Positions 25,417 to 35,102 of a stretch of 64,000 nt of DNA are shown piece after piece (within the stretch, counting starts at the first letter, position 1; every line of letters starts with the position of its first letter). The notes beneath the pieces were generated by a model. That model ran no database searches and had not been told where the DNA came from. It saw nothing but the letters and a program-made list of their open reading frames with translations. The DNA comes from Tardiphaga sp051811025 (GTDB lineage: Bacteria > Pseudomonadota > Alphaproteobacteria > Rhizobiales > Xanthobacteraceae): positions 4,836,001 through 4,900,000 of the forward strand of contig NZ_JBPWQE010000001.1 in the NCBI RefSeq assembly GCF_051811025.1, read 5' to 3'. Both the position numbers and the translations under genes were made by a program.

Positions 25417-25676
25417 TTTTCGACCCCCGGGACGAGCCTGCCATTCTCGATATGCGCAGGGACATAGGTCGATCCCGGCGGTGCGCCAGAGAATTGAGCC
25501 AGGAGCACCAGACTGACGATCACCAGCCCAGCGGCTGCGATAGCGAGCTTGATCATCACCGCGATCGGCCATGACGATTTCAGCGTCACGCCATTCTTGG
25601 TCGCGATCAGGAAAATGGCATAGAGCGCAAACGGGATGAGGAAAATGCCGACTTCGGTCAGAATCGGACGGATCAT
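25413..25676 (-). CDS. Small membrane protein, DUF6111 family
   Basis: 87 residues with two membrane helices (about 5-25 and 40-62) and a short C-terminal tail (YVPAHIENGRLVPG). From memory this is the DUF6111 family, which often sits beside cca in alphaproteobacteria. Function unknown. It overlaps both neighbours by 4 bp, so the three are translationally coupled. Confidence 0.75.
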   Translation of the reverse strand: MIRPILTEVGIFLIPFALYAIFLIATKNGVTLKSSWPIAVMIKLAIAAAGLVIVSLVLLAQFSGAPPGSTYVPAHIENGRLVPGVEK

Positions 25677-26377
25677 GTCAGCACGATCCGTTCATACAGC
25701 ACGCGCAGGATGCCGGCGGTGGCACCCCAGATATAACGTTCGGCGAACGGCATCGCGTAATAGGACCGCTCCATGCCGCGGAATTCCTTGCTGTGCAGCT
25801 GATGATTGGCGGGGTCCATCAGAAACGCCAGCGGCACCTCGAACGCGCTTTCGACTTCGTTCTCGTTGATCGTGAGACCGAAGCCTGGCTTCACCCGCGC
25901 CAGTGTCGGCAGGATTCGAAAGCCGAAGCCGGTCGCATAGAGATCGAGATAGCCGATCGGCTCGACGAAGGAGCGATCGAGGCCGATTTCCTCCTCGGCT
26001 TCGCGCAACGCAGCGTCCAGCGGCGAGGCATCGGTCGGATCGATCTTGCCACCGGGAAACGAGATCTGTCCGGCATGATCGTTGAGATGCGCGGAGCGCT
26101 GGGTGAGCAGCACGGTTGGTTGTTCGTGTTCGACGATGCCGATCAGGACCGCGGCCGGGCGGATCGGCCGCTCCTGCGCCACAATCTGGATCATGCGGTC
26201 GTTCCCGGCATCGCCGGTGACGGGAATGATGCTGGCGTCCGTGAGCCCCTCGGGCACATCGAAATTCAGGCGTGCCCTCGCACGTTTGAAAAACTCAGCC
26301 GAGTTGTACAGACGGGATTCGCCGATATCCGCAGCGTCCGCGTCGGTCTTCAGCATCGGCTCACTCGTCCGGCTCAC
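25673..26377 (-). CDS. CoA pyrophosphatase-type Nudix hydrolase
   Basis: A 234-residue Nudix enzyme. The sequence LLTQRSAHLNDHAGQISFPGG combines the CoA-specific upstream motif with the Nudix box GGKIDPTDASPLDAALREAEEEIG (G-x5-E replaced by G-KIDPT-D, then REAEEEIG). This pairing marks the NudL/CoAse branch, which cleaves CoA and its derivatives to phosphopantetheine and 3',5'-ADP. The frame starts with a GTG at 26377; an ATG at 26356 is an alternative. The start region carries three copies of GTGAGCCG. Confidence 0.88.
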   Translation of the reverse strand: MSRTSEPMLKTDADAADIGESRLYNSAEFFKRARARLNFDVPEGLTDASIIPVTGDAGNDRMIQIVAQERPIRPAAVLIGIVEHEQPTVLLTQRSAHLNDHAGQISFPGGKIDPTDASPLDAALREAEEEIGLDRSFVEPIGYLDLYATGFGFRILPTLARVKPGFGLTINENEVESAFEVPLAFLMDPANHQLHSKEFRGMERSYYAMPFAERYIWGATAGILRVLYERIVLT

Positions 26378-26391
26378 TTCAATCGGCTCAC

Positions 26392-27003
26392 TTAGGTGGC
26401 TTCCCTGATTTGCTGCGCATCGGCCATGGCGAAAAACGCGCCCGCAGAGGCGATGCCGAACATCGCGGTACCATCGACCATCCGCTCCTCCCCCATGTCA
26501 ACCAGATCGTAATAGATCGCCCGCGTCACCTTGGCCCACAGGTCGCTGCGGACATGCAGATAGGGCGTCAGCCCGCCGTCCTCAGCCATCTCGAATCGCA
26601 GCCGGTGTATGCTGTCACACTCCACCCAATCGTCCACATTGGTGCGAAACTTCAACGTCGTGCCGCGCGTGTCCTGCTCCTTGAGCATCTCGACGGCGAG
26701 AAAAGGAGCATCGTCGACGGTGATGCCGATCTTTTCCACGGGGGTCACGAGAAAGTGCTTGCCGTCCTCACGCTTCAGGATCGTTGAGAACAGCCGCACC
26801 AAAGCGGGCCGGCCGATCGGCGTTCCTAAATAGAACCACGTACCGTCGCCAGCGATTCGCATGTCGAGATCGCCGCAGAATGGCGGATTCCACAAATGCA
26901 CCGGCGGCAGGCCCTTGCCGGCTTTACCGTTGGCCGCCGCATCCTTCGCCGCAATGGTCAGGCCATCCAGCCCCTGATTTGCGATCTGCCCTTGCTTCGC
27001 CAT
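26392..27003 (-). CDS. DUF1285 protein
   Basis: A 203-residue protein with the DUF1285 pattern. NPPFCGDLDMRIAGDGTWFYLGTPIGRPALVRLFSTILKRE reads as the domain core, followed by VTPVEKIGITVDDAPF. Structures of the family are beta-rich and show no known activity. I start at the ATG at 27003 (MAKQGQIANQG, AGGG 8 bases upstream); an in-frame ATG lies at 27030. It is the first gene of the minus-strand set with the Nudix, DUF6111 and cca genes, and is divergent from the MoxR operon. Confidence 0.82.
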   Translation of the reverse strand: MAKQGQIANQGLDGLTIAAKDAAANGKAGKGLPPVHLWNPPFCGDLDMRIAGDGTWFYLGTPIGRPALVRLFSTILKREDGKHFLVTPVEKIGITVDDAPFLAVEMLKEQDTRGTTLKFRTNVDDWVECDSIHRLRFEMAEDGGLTPYLHVRSDLWAKVTRAIYYDLVDMGEERMVDGTAMFGIASAGAFFAMADAQQIREAT

Positions 27004-27261
27004 TGTTTGCCCTGACTTTACCACTGCCATTTGGCACGTTTGGTGCAAGTCTTGAATCTCAAGTCTTGAAACGTGCGGTGTCACATTCAAACTCGCCACA
27101 ACGTGATGCAGTTCATAGCCGCATCCCGATATTGTGGGGATAGTTTAATTCAACAAATACATGGCCTTCGCTTAAGTTTAGCATCAGGTCCATGGAATAC
27201 TAAGGCGTGACGACAAATGCGGCGGCGTATTTCAGGCGCCGTTCACCCGAAGGAGCAATGG

Positions 27262-28266
27262 ATGGCTGGCGCTGACAGTGTCGAGAAACTCGAAGACGTG
27301 ATTGTCCGCTCCGCGGAACAGGTGGCTGGCCAGATGCGCGCCGCCAAGGACGCGATCTCCACTGTCATCTTCGGCCAGGAACGCGTCGTCGAAAACACGT
27401 TGGTGACGATCCTGTCCGGCGGCCACGCGCTGTTGATTGGCGTCCCCGGCCTCGCCAAGACCAAGCTGGTGGAAACTCTGGGCGTCACGCTCGGCCTCGA
27501 CGCCAAGCGCATCCAGTTCACCCCCGACCTGATGCCCTCGGATATTCTCGGCGCCGAAGTGCTGGACGAGAGCGTCGCCGGCAAGCGCTCGTTCCGCTTC
27601 ATCTCGGGACCTGTGTTCGCGCAGCTTCTGATGGCCGACGAAATCAACCGCGCCTCGCCGCGCACGCAGTCGGCATTGCTGCAGGCGATGCAGGAGCAGC
27701 ACATCACGGTGGCCGGCGCGCGTCATGACCTGCCGAAGCCGTTCCATGTGCTGGCGACGCAGAATCCGCTGGAACAGGAAGGCACCTATCCGCTGCCGGA
27801 AGCGCAGCTCGACCGCTTCCTGATGGAAATCGACGTCGATTATCCCGATCGCGATGCCGAGCGCCGCATCCTGTTCGAAACCACCGGCGCCGAAGAAACC
27901 ATCGCCAAGGCTGCCGTGACTGCCGACACGCTGATCACAGCACAGCGCCTGGTGCGCCGTCTGCCGGTCGGCGACAGCGTGGTCGAGGCGATACTGACGC
28001 TCGTGCGCTCGGCACGTCCGGGGCCGGATGCCGGCGATGCCAGCAAGCTGATCGCATGGGGCCCCGGTCCCCGCGCCTCACAGTCGCTGATGCTGGCCGT
28101 GCGCGCGCGTGCATTGCTCGATGGCCGTCTCGCACCGTCGATCGACGACGTGCTCGATCTCGCCGAGCCGATCCTGAAGCATCGTATGGCGCTGACCTTC
28201 TCGGCGCGTGCCGAAGGTCGCACGGTCCCCGACGTCATCCGTCAGCTCAAGACGCGGATCGGTTAA
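27262..28266 (+). CDS. MoxR family AAA+ ATPase
   Basis: 334 residues. Walker A is GVPGLAKT (60-67), Walker B LLMADE (122-127), and NRASPRTQSALLQAMQE plus ATQNPLEQEGTYPLPEAQLDRF are MoxR signatures. MoxR ATPases act as chaperones that load metals or mature von Willebrand-type protein complexes. AGGAG lies 6 bases before the ATG at 27262. It leads an operon with a DUF58 protein, a BatA/DUF4159 protein and a VWA-like membrane protein, whose genes overlap or nearly touch. That arrangement is common, but its client is unknown here. Confidence 0.93.
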   Translation: MAGADSVEKLEDVIVRSAEQVAGQMRAAKDAISTVIFGQERVVENTLVTILSGGHALLIGVPGLAKTKLVETLGVTLGLDAKRIQFTPDLMPSDILGAEVLDESVAGKRSFRFISGPVFAQLLMADEINRASPRTQSALLQAMQEQHITVAGARHDLPKPFHVLATQNPLEQEGTYPLPEAQLDRFLMEIDVDYPDRDAERRILFETTGAEETIAKAAVTADTLITAQRLVRRLPVGDSVVEAILTLVRSARPGPDAGDASKLIAWGPGPRASQSLMLAVRARALLDGRLAPSIDDVLDLAEPILKHRMALTFSARAEGRTVPDVIRQLKTRIG

Positions 28267-29207
28267 TGGCCGCAGTGCCGGATCACGCCACGCAGGAGAT
28301 CATCGCAGTCCGCCGCGCCGATGGTGAAAGCCGTACGCTTGCTGCATCGCTGCCGCGTCTGGTGCTGGAGGCCCGGCGTATTGCTGCGACCGTCATCCAT
28401 GGCCTGCATGGCCGGCGCCGCGCCGGCCATGGCGAAAGTTTCTGGCAATATCGTCGCTTCGTCTCAGGCGAGCCGTCGCAGAATGTCGACTGGCGTCGCT
28501 CGGCGCGCGACGATCATTTGTATGTCCGCGAGCAGGAATGGGAAGCCGCGCACACCGTCTGGCTGTGGCCGGACCGTTCGCTGTCGATGGCTTTCGCATC
28601 GAAAGGCGCACGCGACAGCAAGCTCGAACGCGCGCTGATCGTCACCTTCGCGCTGGCTGAATTGCTGGTGGCTGGCGGTGAGCGCGTCGGCGTGCCCGGC
28701 CTGATGAATCCGACATCGAGCCGCAGCGTCATCGACAAGATGGCGCAGGCGATGCTGCACGACACGACAAGCCGCGCCAGCCTGCCTCCTTCGTTCGTGC
28801 CGTCTGCGCTGGCCGAGATCGTGGTGCTCGGCGACTTCTGGTCGCCGATGCCGGAGATCAAGGAAATGCTGGCGGGACTTTCGTCGTCCGGCGCGCATGG
28901 CGCTCTGGTGCAGGTCGTCGACCCAGCCGAGGAGAGCTTCCCTTATTCCGGCCGCGTCGAATTCGTCGAGCCCGAAAGCGGCAATGTCATCACCGCGGGC
29001 CGCGCGCAGACCTGGGCCGAGGACTACGTCGCCCGCGTCGCCGCACATCGCGAGGAAATCCGTGCCGAGACGGCCAAGCTCGGCTGGCTGTTCTCGACAC
29101 ATACCACCAGCCGCTCGGCGGCTGAGCTGCTGTTGTTCCTGCATGGCGGCATGATGGTCAGCAAATCTGCCGGCGGCGGCATGGTCAAGGCAGGACGTTC
29201 AGCATGA
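28266..29207 (+). CDS. DUF58 protein
   Basis: 313 residues, start overlapping the moxR stop (TAATG). The DUF58 signature is GESFWQYRRFVSGEPSQNVDW followed by RSARDDHLYVREQEWE at about 58-90, after which a VWA-like domain begins (TVWLWPDRSLSM). The usual DxSxS is replaced by PDRSLSM, so metal binding through D-x-S-x-S is still possible. Soluble, with no N-terminal membrane helices, unlike some DUF58 proteins. Partner of the MoxR ATPase. Confidence 0.9.
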   Translation: MAAVPDHATQEIIAVRRADGESRTLAASLPRLVLEARRIAATVIHGLHGRRRAGHGESFWQYRRFVSGEPSQNVDWRRSARDDHLYVREQEWEAAHTVWLWPDRSLSMAFASKGARDSKLERALIVTFALAELLVAGGERVGVPGLMNPTSSRSVIDKMAQAMLHDTTSRASLPPSFVPSALAEIVVLGDFWSPMPEIKEMLAGLSSSGAHGALVQVVDPAEESFPYSGRVEFVEPESGNVITAGRAQTWAEDYVARVAAHREEIRAETAKLGWLFSTHTTSRSAAELLLFLHGGMMVSKSAGGGMVKAGRSA

Positions 29208-32020
29208 TCGGTGGCTTCCCGCTCGCCTTTGCCCAACCGCTGCTGCTGCTCGGCCTGATCAGTCTTCCCGTGCTGTGGTGGCTGCTGCGCGTGATGCCGC
29301 CGCGCCCACAGCGCATCGCGTTTCCGCCTACGCGGCTGCTGTTCGATATCACGCCAAAGGAAGAAACCCCGTCGCGCTCGCCATGGTGGCTGACGCTGCT
29401 GCGCCTGCTGGCTGCAGCGCTGATCATCTTTGCCGCGGCCGGCCCGATCTGGAATCCGCAAACCGGCACGGCCGGCAGCAACGCGCCTCTAACAATCCTG
29501 CTCGATGACGGCTGGAGCGCTGCAGCAAGCTGGGATGCGCGCGTCAGAGCGGCGGATGAGCTGATTGCCAATGCCGACAGCAACCGCCGCGGCGTTGCCC
29601 TCGTTCCCTTGTCGGAGCCGAACCGCGACATTACGCTGCTGCCCGGCGGCACTGCCCGCGTCGCGCTGCGTCAGCTTTCGCCGAAGCCTTTTGCGATCGA
29701 CCGCGTCGATACGCTGCCGGCGCTGGAGCGCTTCCTGAAAGCCACAGGCGACAGCGAAATCGTCTGGCTCTCGGATGGCGTCGACACCGGCCGCGGCACT
29801 GACTTTACGCAGGGTCTCGCGAAGACCATCGGCGACCGCACGCTGACCATCTATGACGGCGGCGCCACGCCGGCCCATGCGCTGGTGGCAGCGGAGAATG
29901 CCGCGGCGAAAATGACCGTGAAGGTACTGCGCGCCAATAGCGGCAGTCCGGACGGCGGCGTGGTGCGCGGCCTCGACCAGAAGGGCTCGCCGGTCGGCGA
30001 AGCCAGGTTCCTGTTCACGCCGAACGACCGCGAGACTGAAGCGTCGTTCGATCTGCCGGTCGAATTGCGCAACGACATCGCGCGACTGGAAATCGCCGGC
30101 GAGCGTTCCGCCGGCGCCGTGCAACTGCTGGACAAGCGCTGGCGCCGTCGCGCCATCGGCATTGTATCGGGTGCGACCAACGACACCGCGCAGCCGCTGC
30201 TGGCCTCGACCTTCTATCTGACGCGCGCCCTGGCGCCATTCGCCGACGTCCGCCTCGGCGATCGCGGCGCGCCGCAGCAGGCGATCACGCAGTTCCTCGA
30301 TCAGAAACTGCCGATGATCGTGCTGGCCGATGTCGGCACGCTGTCGCCGGAGATTCGCGAGCGCCTCAATAGCTGGATCGATGCAGGCGGCGTGCTGGTG
30401 CGCTTTGCCGGGCCTCGTCTGGCCCAAGGCGACGACGATCTGGTGCCGGTGAAACTGCGCCGCGGCGACCGTAGCCTCGGCGGCAGCCTGACCTGGGAGA
30501 AGCCGCAGCATCTGGCGTCTTTCGCCGCCGATGGACCGTTCGCCGGTCTCCCCGTCCCGAAAGACATCACCGTGAACCGCCAGGTGCTTGCTGAGCCGAA
30601 TGCAGCGCTGGCCTCAAAGAGCTGGGCGTCGCTGGTCGACGGCACGCCGCTGGTCACCGGCGAACGCCGCGGCAAGGGTCTTGTGACGCTATTCCATGTC
30701 AGCGCCGATATGCGCTGGTCGGACCTGCCATTGTCTGGCACCTTCGTAGAGATGCTGCGCAGGGTCGTCGATATCTCCGGTTACACATCCACGCCCGGCG
30801 CAGGTGTCGCCGGCGAGACCGGCGCGGAGACTGTGGCGCCGCTGCGTACGCTTGACGGTTTCGGTGCTTTCACGCCGCCGCCGTCGACGGCCAAGCCGCT
30901 CGCCGCTGACTATCGCGATCGCGCCACGCTCGATCACCCGCCGGGCTTCTATGGCCCTGCCGATGGTCCGCTCGCGGTGAATGCACTGGCATCGGCCGAT
31001 CGCATTGGGTCGATCGATTTCTCAGGCCTGAAAGCGAACCGTGCCAGCTACACCAATGCCGAACCGCGCGACCTTCGCGGCATCCTGCTCTCCACAGCGC
31101 TGGTGCTGTTTCTGGTGGACGCGATCATCGTCGCGCTGCTTGGCGGCGCGATTGCCGCGATGTTCCGCCGCCGCGCTGTGTCTACCGCACTCGCAGTTGC
31201 TCTCGCTCTGACGAGTGTGATGGGCTCGCCGACGCCGTCACGTGCCGATCCGGCCAGCGATGATTTCGCGGTCAAATCGGTATCCCAGACGCGTCTGGCC
31301 TATGTCGTCACCGGGAATGCCGACGTCGACTCGATCGTCAAATCCGGTATGACCGGGCTGACGCTGTTTCTCGCGCAGCGCACTGCGCTGGAAGCCGGCG
31401 AGCCCGTTGGCGTCGATCCGGCGCGCGATGAACTGTCGTTCTTCCCGCTGATCTACTGGCCGATCATTCCCGGCGCGGCCAAGCCGCCGCAGGACGCCAT
31501 CAATCGCATCGACGCCTATATGAAGCAGGGCGGCACGGTGCTGTTCGATACCCGCGATGCCGTCGAAGCCCCGCCCGGACCGAATGGCGAGTCGCAAACG
31601 CCGGGTATGCTGACGCTGCGCAACATCCTCTCATCACTCGACGTACCCGAACTCGAGCCGGTGCCGCGCGAACACGTGCTGACCAAAACCTTCTATCTGC
31701 TGCGCGACTTCCCCGGCCGCTTCAATTCCGGACCGACCTGGGTCGAGACGCTGCCGCGCGACGACGGCGATGACGCAGCGTCCCGTCCAGCCCGCGGCGG
31801 CGACGGCGTGTCGCCGATCATCATCACCTCGAACGATCTCGCCGGTGCTTGGGCAATGCGGCCGGACGGCCAGCCAATGTTGCCGCTGACACCCGGCGAA
31901 CCGCGCCAGCGCGAATACGCATTCCGCGCCGGCGTCAACATCGTGATGTACACGCTGACCGGCAACTACAAGGCCGATCAGGTGCACGCGCCGGCGCTCA
32001 TCGAACGTCTCGGACAATAG
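29204..32020 (+). CDS. BatA-type N-terminal / DUF4159 membrane protein
   Basis: A 938-residue protein. Residues 1-85 are the two-helix BatA (aerotolerance regulator) N-terminus with RIAFPPTRLL. A middle region follows with a class I glutamine-amidotransferase-like fold (PMIVLADVGTLSPEIRERLNSWIDAGGVLVRFAGPRL), then a membrane helix near 625-650. From about 690 to the end is a DUF4159 domain (RLAYVVTGN, FFPLIYWPI, QGGTVLFDTRD). It overlaps DUF58 by 4 bp. It probably carries a periplasmic portion between its helices. Role in the MoxR system is inferred from the operon only. Confidence 0.88.
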   Translation: MIGGFPLAFAQPLLLLGLISLPVLWWLLRVMPPRPQRIAFPPTRLLFDITPKEETPSRSPWWLTLLRLLAAALIIFAAAGPIWNPQTGTAGSNAPLTILLDDGWSAAASWDARVRAADELIANADSNRRGVALVPLSEPNRDITLLPGGTARVALRQLSPKPFAIDRVDTLPALERFLKATGDSEIVWLSDGVDTGRGTDFTQGLAKTIGDRTLTIYDGGATPAHALVAAENAAAKMTVKVLRANSGSPDGGVVRGLDQKGSPVGEARFLFTPNDRETEASFDLPVELRNDIARLEIAGERSAGAVQLLDKRWRRRAIGIVSGATNDTAQPLLASTFYLTRALAPFADVRLGDRGAPQQAITQFLDQKLPMIVLADVGTLSPEIRERLNSWIDAGGVLVRFAGPRLAQGDDDLVPVKLRRGDRSLGGSLTWEKPQHLASFAADGPFAGLPVPKDITVNRQVLAEPNAALASKSWASLVDGTPLVTGERRGKGLVTLFHVSADMRWSDLPLSGTFVEMLRRVVDISGYTSTPGAGVAGETGAETVAPLRTLDGFGAFTPPPSTAKPLAADYRDRATLDHPPGFYGPADGPLAVNALASADRIGSIDFSGLKANRASYTNAEPRDLRGILLSTALVLFLVDAIIVALLGGAIAAMFRRRAVSTALAVALALTSVMGSPTPSRADPASDDFAVKSVSQTRLAYVVTGNADVDSIVKSGMTGLTLFLAQRTALEAGEPVGVDPARDELSFFPLIYWPIIPGAAKPPQDAINRIDAYMKQGGTVLFDTRDAVEAPPGPNGESQTPGMLTLRNILSSLDVPELEPVPREHVLTKTFYLLRDFPGRFNSGPTWVETLPRDDGDDAASRPARGGDGVSPIIITSNDLAGAWAMRPDGQPMLPLTPGEPRQREYAFRAGVNIVMYTLTGNYKADQVHAPALIERLGQ

Positions 32021-32029
32021 GAGCGCGAT

Positions 32030-34093
32030 ATGCAATATGGCATCGCGTTTACACCTCTCGTCCCGACCATCGTGCTGTGGATCGGTCTCGCCGCCATCGT
32101 GGTGATATCAGCGCTGCTCTTGCTCGGCCGCGCGCGTGGCGCCGCCGTCCGTGTCGCCGCATTGGCGCTGATCCTACTGGCGCTGGCCAATCCCTCCTTC
32201 ACGCGCGAAGAGCGCGAGCCGCTCACATCCGTCGCTGCGGTGGTGATCGACAAGAGCCCGAGCCAGAATTTCGGCGAGCGCACCAAGGAAACCGAAGAAG
32301 CGCAGAAGCAGCTCGTGGACCGGCTGAAGCAGGTCAAGGGCCTCGAAGTCCGTGTCGTCGAAGCCGGACAGGCTGATGGCGAAACCGATGGCACCAAACT
32401 GTTCGGCGCACTGTCCTCCGCTCTCTCCGACGTGCCGACAGACCGTGTCGCCGGCGCCTTCCTGATCACCGACGGCCGCGTCCACGACATCCCGGCCAAT
32501 GTCGCGGGTCTCGGCTTCAATGCGCCGGTCCATGCGCTGATCACCGGCCGCAAGGACGAGCGCGATCGCCGCATCGCCATCACGGCTGCTCCCAGATTTG
32601 GCATCGTCGGCCAGTCGCAGCGTGTCACATTCCGCCTCGACGATCAGGGCGTCACCGGCGAGCGCGCCCGCGTCGCCATTCGCCGCGACGGCGATACGCT
32701 GAGCGAGCGCACCGTCCTGAGCGGCCAGACCGTGTCAGTCGACATCGACATCAAGCATGCCGGACCGAACATCGTCGAGATCGAAGCCTCGCCACTCGAC
32801 AACGAACTCACGCTGGTCAACAACCGCGCCGTGGTCGCCATCGATGGCGTGCGCGACAAACTCCGCGTGCTGCTCGTCTCTGGCGAGCCGCATTCCGGCG
32901 AGCGCACCTGGCGCAACTTGCTGAAGTCCGACGCGTCGATCGATCTCGTGCACTTCACCATTCTCCGCCCGCCGGAGAAGCAGGACGGTACGCCTATCAA
33001 TGAACTGTCGTTGATCGCGTTTCCGACCCGCGAACTGTTCCAGCAGAAGATTCACGAATTCCAGCTGATCATCTTCGATCGCTATGCCCGCCAGGGCGTG
33101 CTGCCGATCGCCTATTTCGACAACATCGCGCGCTATGTCCGCGCCGGCGGCGCCGTGCTGGTCTCGGCCGGGCCAGACTACGCGTCGAACACCTCGATCT
33201 GGCGCACGCCACTGGATTCGGTGCTCCCTGCCGAGCCCGTGGGCGTCAGCGAGAAACCGTTCTATGCGCATCTCAGCGATATCGGCAAACGTCACCCGGT
33301 GACGCGCGGCCTCGAAGGCTCCAATTCCGAGCCACCGAAATGGAGCCGCTTCTTCCGCACCGTCGAGACCCGCAACACCACCACCCCGCCCGTCATGACC
33401 GGCGCCGATGGCCAGCCGCTGCTGCTGCTATCGCGTGCCGGCGAAGGCCGCGTCGCGCTTCTGCTGTCGGATCATATCTGGCTGTGGGCACGCGGCTATG
33501 AAGGCGGCGGCCCGCATCTCGATCTTCTCAGGCGGATGTCACACTGGCTGATGAAGCAGCCGGATCTCGATGAGGAAGCGCTGAAGTTGCAGAGCCAGGG
33601 CAAGGACCTTGTCGTCGTCAGGCAAACCATGGGCGATGCCGTGCAGCCGGTGACGGTCACCTCGCCGTCCGGCAAGACCCGCGAATTAACGCTCAGTGCC
33701 GGCGAGCCCGGACTGTGGCGTGCGACCACACCGGCCGATGAACTCGGCCTGTGGCAGGCCACCGACGGCACACTGAAGGCACTGATCAATGTCGGCCCGA
33801 TCAACCCGAAGGAATTCTCCGAGGTCACCTCGACCACCGAGTTGCTGAAGCCGCTGGCGCAGGCCAGTGGCGGCGACGCCCGACGGATCAATGAAGGCCC
33901 GGGCATCGAGCTGCCGCGTATCGTGCCGGTGCGTTCCTCGACCGTCTTCCGTGGCGACGGCTGGATGGGCGTGCATATGCGCGACGCCAGCGTGGTCCGC
34001 GGCGTTGGCGTGCTACCGGTGTTCGCCGGCCTGATCGGGCTGTTGCTGCTGCTCGGCGCCTTCGCCGCGACGTGGCTCCGGGAAAGCCGCTAA
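32030..34093 (+). CDS. VWA-like / amidotransferase-like membrane protein of MoxR operon
   Basis: 687 residues. Two helices at about 9-50, then a region with AAVVIDKSPSQNFG whose DKSPS fits the metal-binding D-x-S-x-S of VWA domains. About residues 270-480 hold a GATase1-like domain (LRVLLVSGEPHSGERTWRNL, RYVRAGGAVLVSAGPDYA, RVALLLSDHIW), and a last membrane helix lies at about 660-680. It starts 9 bp after the DUF4159 gene and ends the operon. It is a close structural relative of the previous protein and the two probably pair in the membrane. Confidence 0.85.
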   Translation: MQYGIAFTPLVPTIVLWIGLAAIVVISALLLLGRARGAAVRVAALALILLALANPSFTREEREPLTSVAAVVIDKSPSQNFGERTKETEEAQKQLVDRLKQVKGLEVRVVEAGQADGETDGTKLFGALSSALSDVPTDRVAGAFLITDGRVHDIPANVAGLGFNAPVHALITGRKDERDRRIAITAAPRFGIVGQSQRVTFRLDDQGVTGERARVAIRRDGDTLSERTVLSGQTVSVDIDIKHAGPNIVEIEASPLDNELTLVNNRAVVAIDGVRDKLRVLLVSGEPHSGERTWRNLLKSDASIDLVHFTILRPPEKQDGTPINELSLIAFPTRELFQQKIHEFQLIIFDRYARQGVLPIAYFDNIARYVRAGGAVLVSAGPDYASNTSIWRTPLDSVLPAEPVGVSEKPFYAHLSDIGKRHPVTRGLEGSNSEPPKWSRFFRTVETRNTTTPPVMTGADGQPLLLLSRAGEGRVALLLSDHIWLWARGYEGGGPHLDLLRRMSHWLMKQPDLDEEALKLQSQGKDLVVVRQTMGDAVQPVTVTSPSGKTRELTLSAGEPGLWRATTPADELGLWQATDGTLKALINVGPINPKEFSEVTSTTELLKPLAQASGGDARRINEGPGIELPRIVPVRSSTVFRGDGWMGVHMRDASVVRGVGVLPVFAGLIGLLLLLGAFAATWLRESR

Positions 34094-34115
34094 TACGAAC
34101 TGACCGCGGCGCTAG

Positions 34116-35102
34116 TCATTGCGCCGCGAGGTTCATCTCCCGCGTGAGACGCCCCCATTTGGCGCTTTCCGAGCGGATATAGGCGGCGAAGGCTTCTGGC
34201 GTCGTTGGTGCCGGTTGCGCACCGATCGTCCGCAGCTTCTCGATCACATCCGGATCTCCCAGCGCCTTGACGAAAGCGGCATTCAAACGCGCCACGATGT
34301 CGCCGGGTGTCGCGGCGGGCGCGACGAGGCCGAACCAGCCGGTCGATTCAAATCCCGCAATACCCTGCTCATCGAGTGTGGGCACGTCGGCGAGAAACGG
34401 CACGCGCTTGGCGCTGGTGACACCGAGTGGTTTCAACCGGCCGGCACGGATCAATTCCAACGAACTGGGGATGTCCAGCACCGCAAGCGGGATATGCCCG
34501 GCAAGGACATCGGTCACCGCAGGCCCTGTGCCCCGATAGGGAACCAGAGTCAGTTTGACATTCGTTGTTTGGAGAAACAGCGCAGCCGTCATGTGCATCA
34601 CGGTGCCGTTGCCCCCATAGCCCACCGATAGTTGCCCGGGCTTTGCGGCAGCAGCCGCAAGCGCTTCTTTGAGCGTGGCAAATGGGGCGTCAGGCGCTGC
34701 GACCAGCACAAACGGGATATCGGCGAGCAGCGTAATCGGTGCCAGATCCTTGATCGGATCGAAAGACGTCGCCGGGCTGATGTGAGGGTTGATGGTCAAT
34801 ACGCCTGCCGGCGCCACGCCTAAGGTGTAGCCGTCAGGCTTGGCCTGCGCCACCGCCTGCATACCGATATTGCCGCCCGCGCCGCCGCGATTTTCGATGA
34901 TGAAGCCCTGCTTCAGATCTGCAGCGATCACCGGCTCAAGCGCACGAATGAAGATGTCGGCGCTGCCGCCCGGCGGAAAGGTGACGACAATCTTGATGAG
35001 TTGGTCAGGATAGGCGGCCCACACAGGCGCCGTCGTACCGACCACGATCGAGCTGGCCGCGCCCGCAAGCAACATCCTGCGGGTAGGAGCGAATACGGTC
35101 AT
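34116..35102 (-). CDS. Bug/TctC-type tripartite tricarboxylate binding protein
   Basis: A 328-residue periplasmic solute receptor. The N-terminal signal (TRRMLLAGAASSIVVG...AVWA type, with a twin arginine) precedes YPDQLIKIVVTFPPGGSADIFIR and FIIENRGGAGGNIGMQAVAQAKPDGYT, which are Bug-family hallmarks. No TctA/TctB membrane subunits lie nearby, a frequent state for orphan Bug proteins. It overlaps the upstream monooxygenase by 4 bp, so it probably captures the substrate, likely an aromatic carboxylate, of that enzyme. Confidence 0.92.
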   Translation of the reverse strand: MTVFAPTRRMLLAGAASSIVVGTTAPVWAAYPDQLIKIVVTFPPGGSADIFIRALEPVIAADLKQGFIIENRGGAGGNIGMQAVAQAKPDGYTLGVAPAGVLTINPHISPATSFDPIKDLAPITLLADIPFVLVAAPDAPFATLKEALAAAAAKPGQLSVGYGGNGTVMHMTAALFLQTTNVKLTLVPYRGTGPAVTDVLAGHIPLAVLDIPSSLELIRAGRLKPLGVTSAKRVPFLADVPTLDEQGIAGFESTGWFGLVAPAATPGDIVARLNAAFVKALGDPDVIEKLRTIGAQPAPTTPEAFAAYIRSESAKWGRLTREMNLAAQ

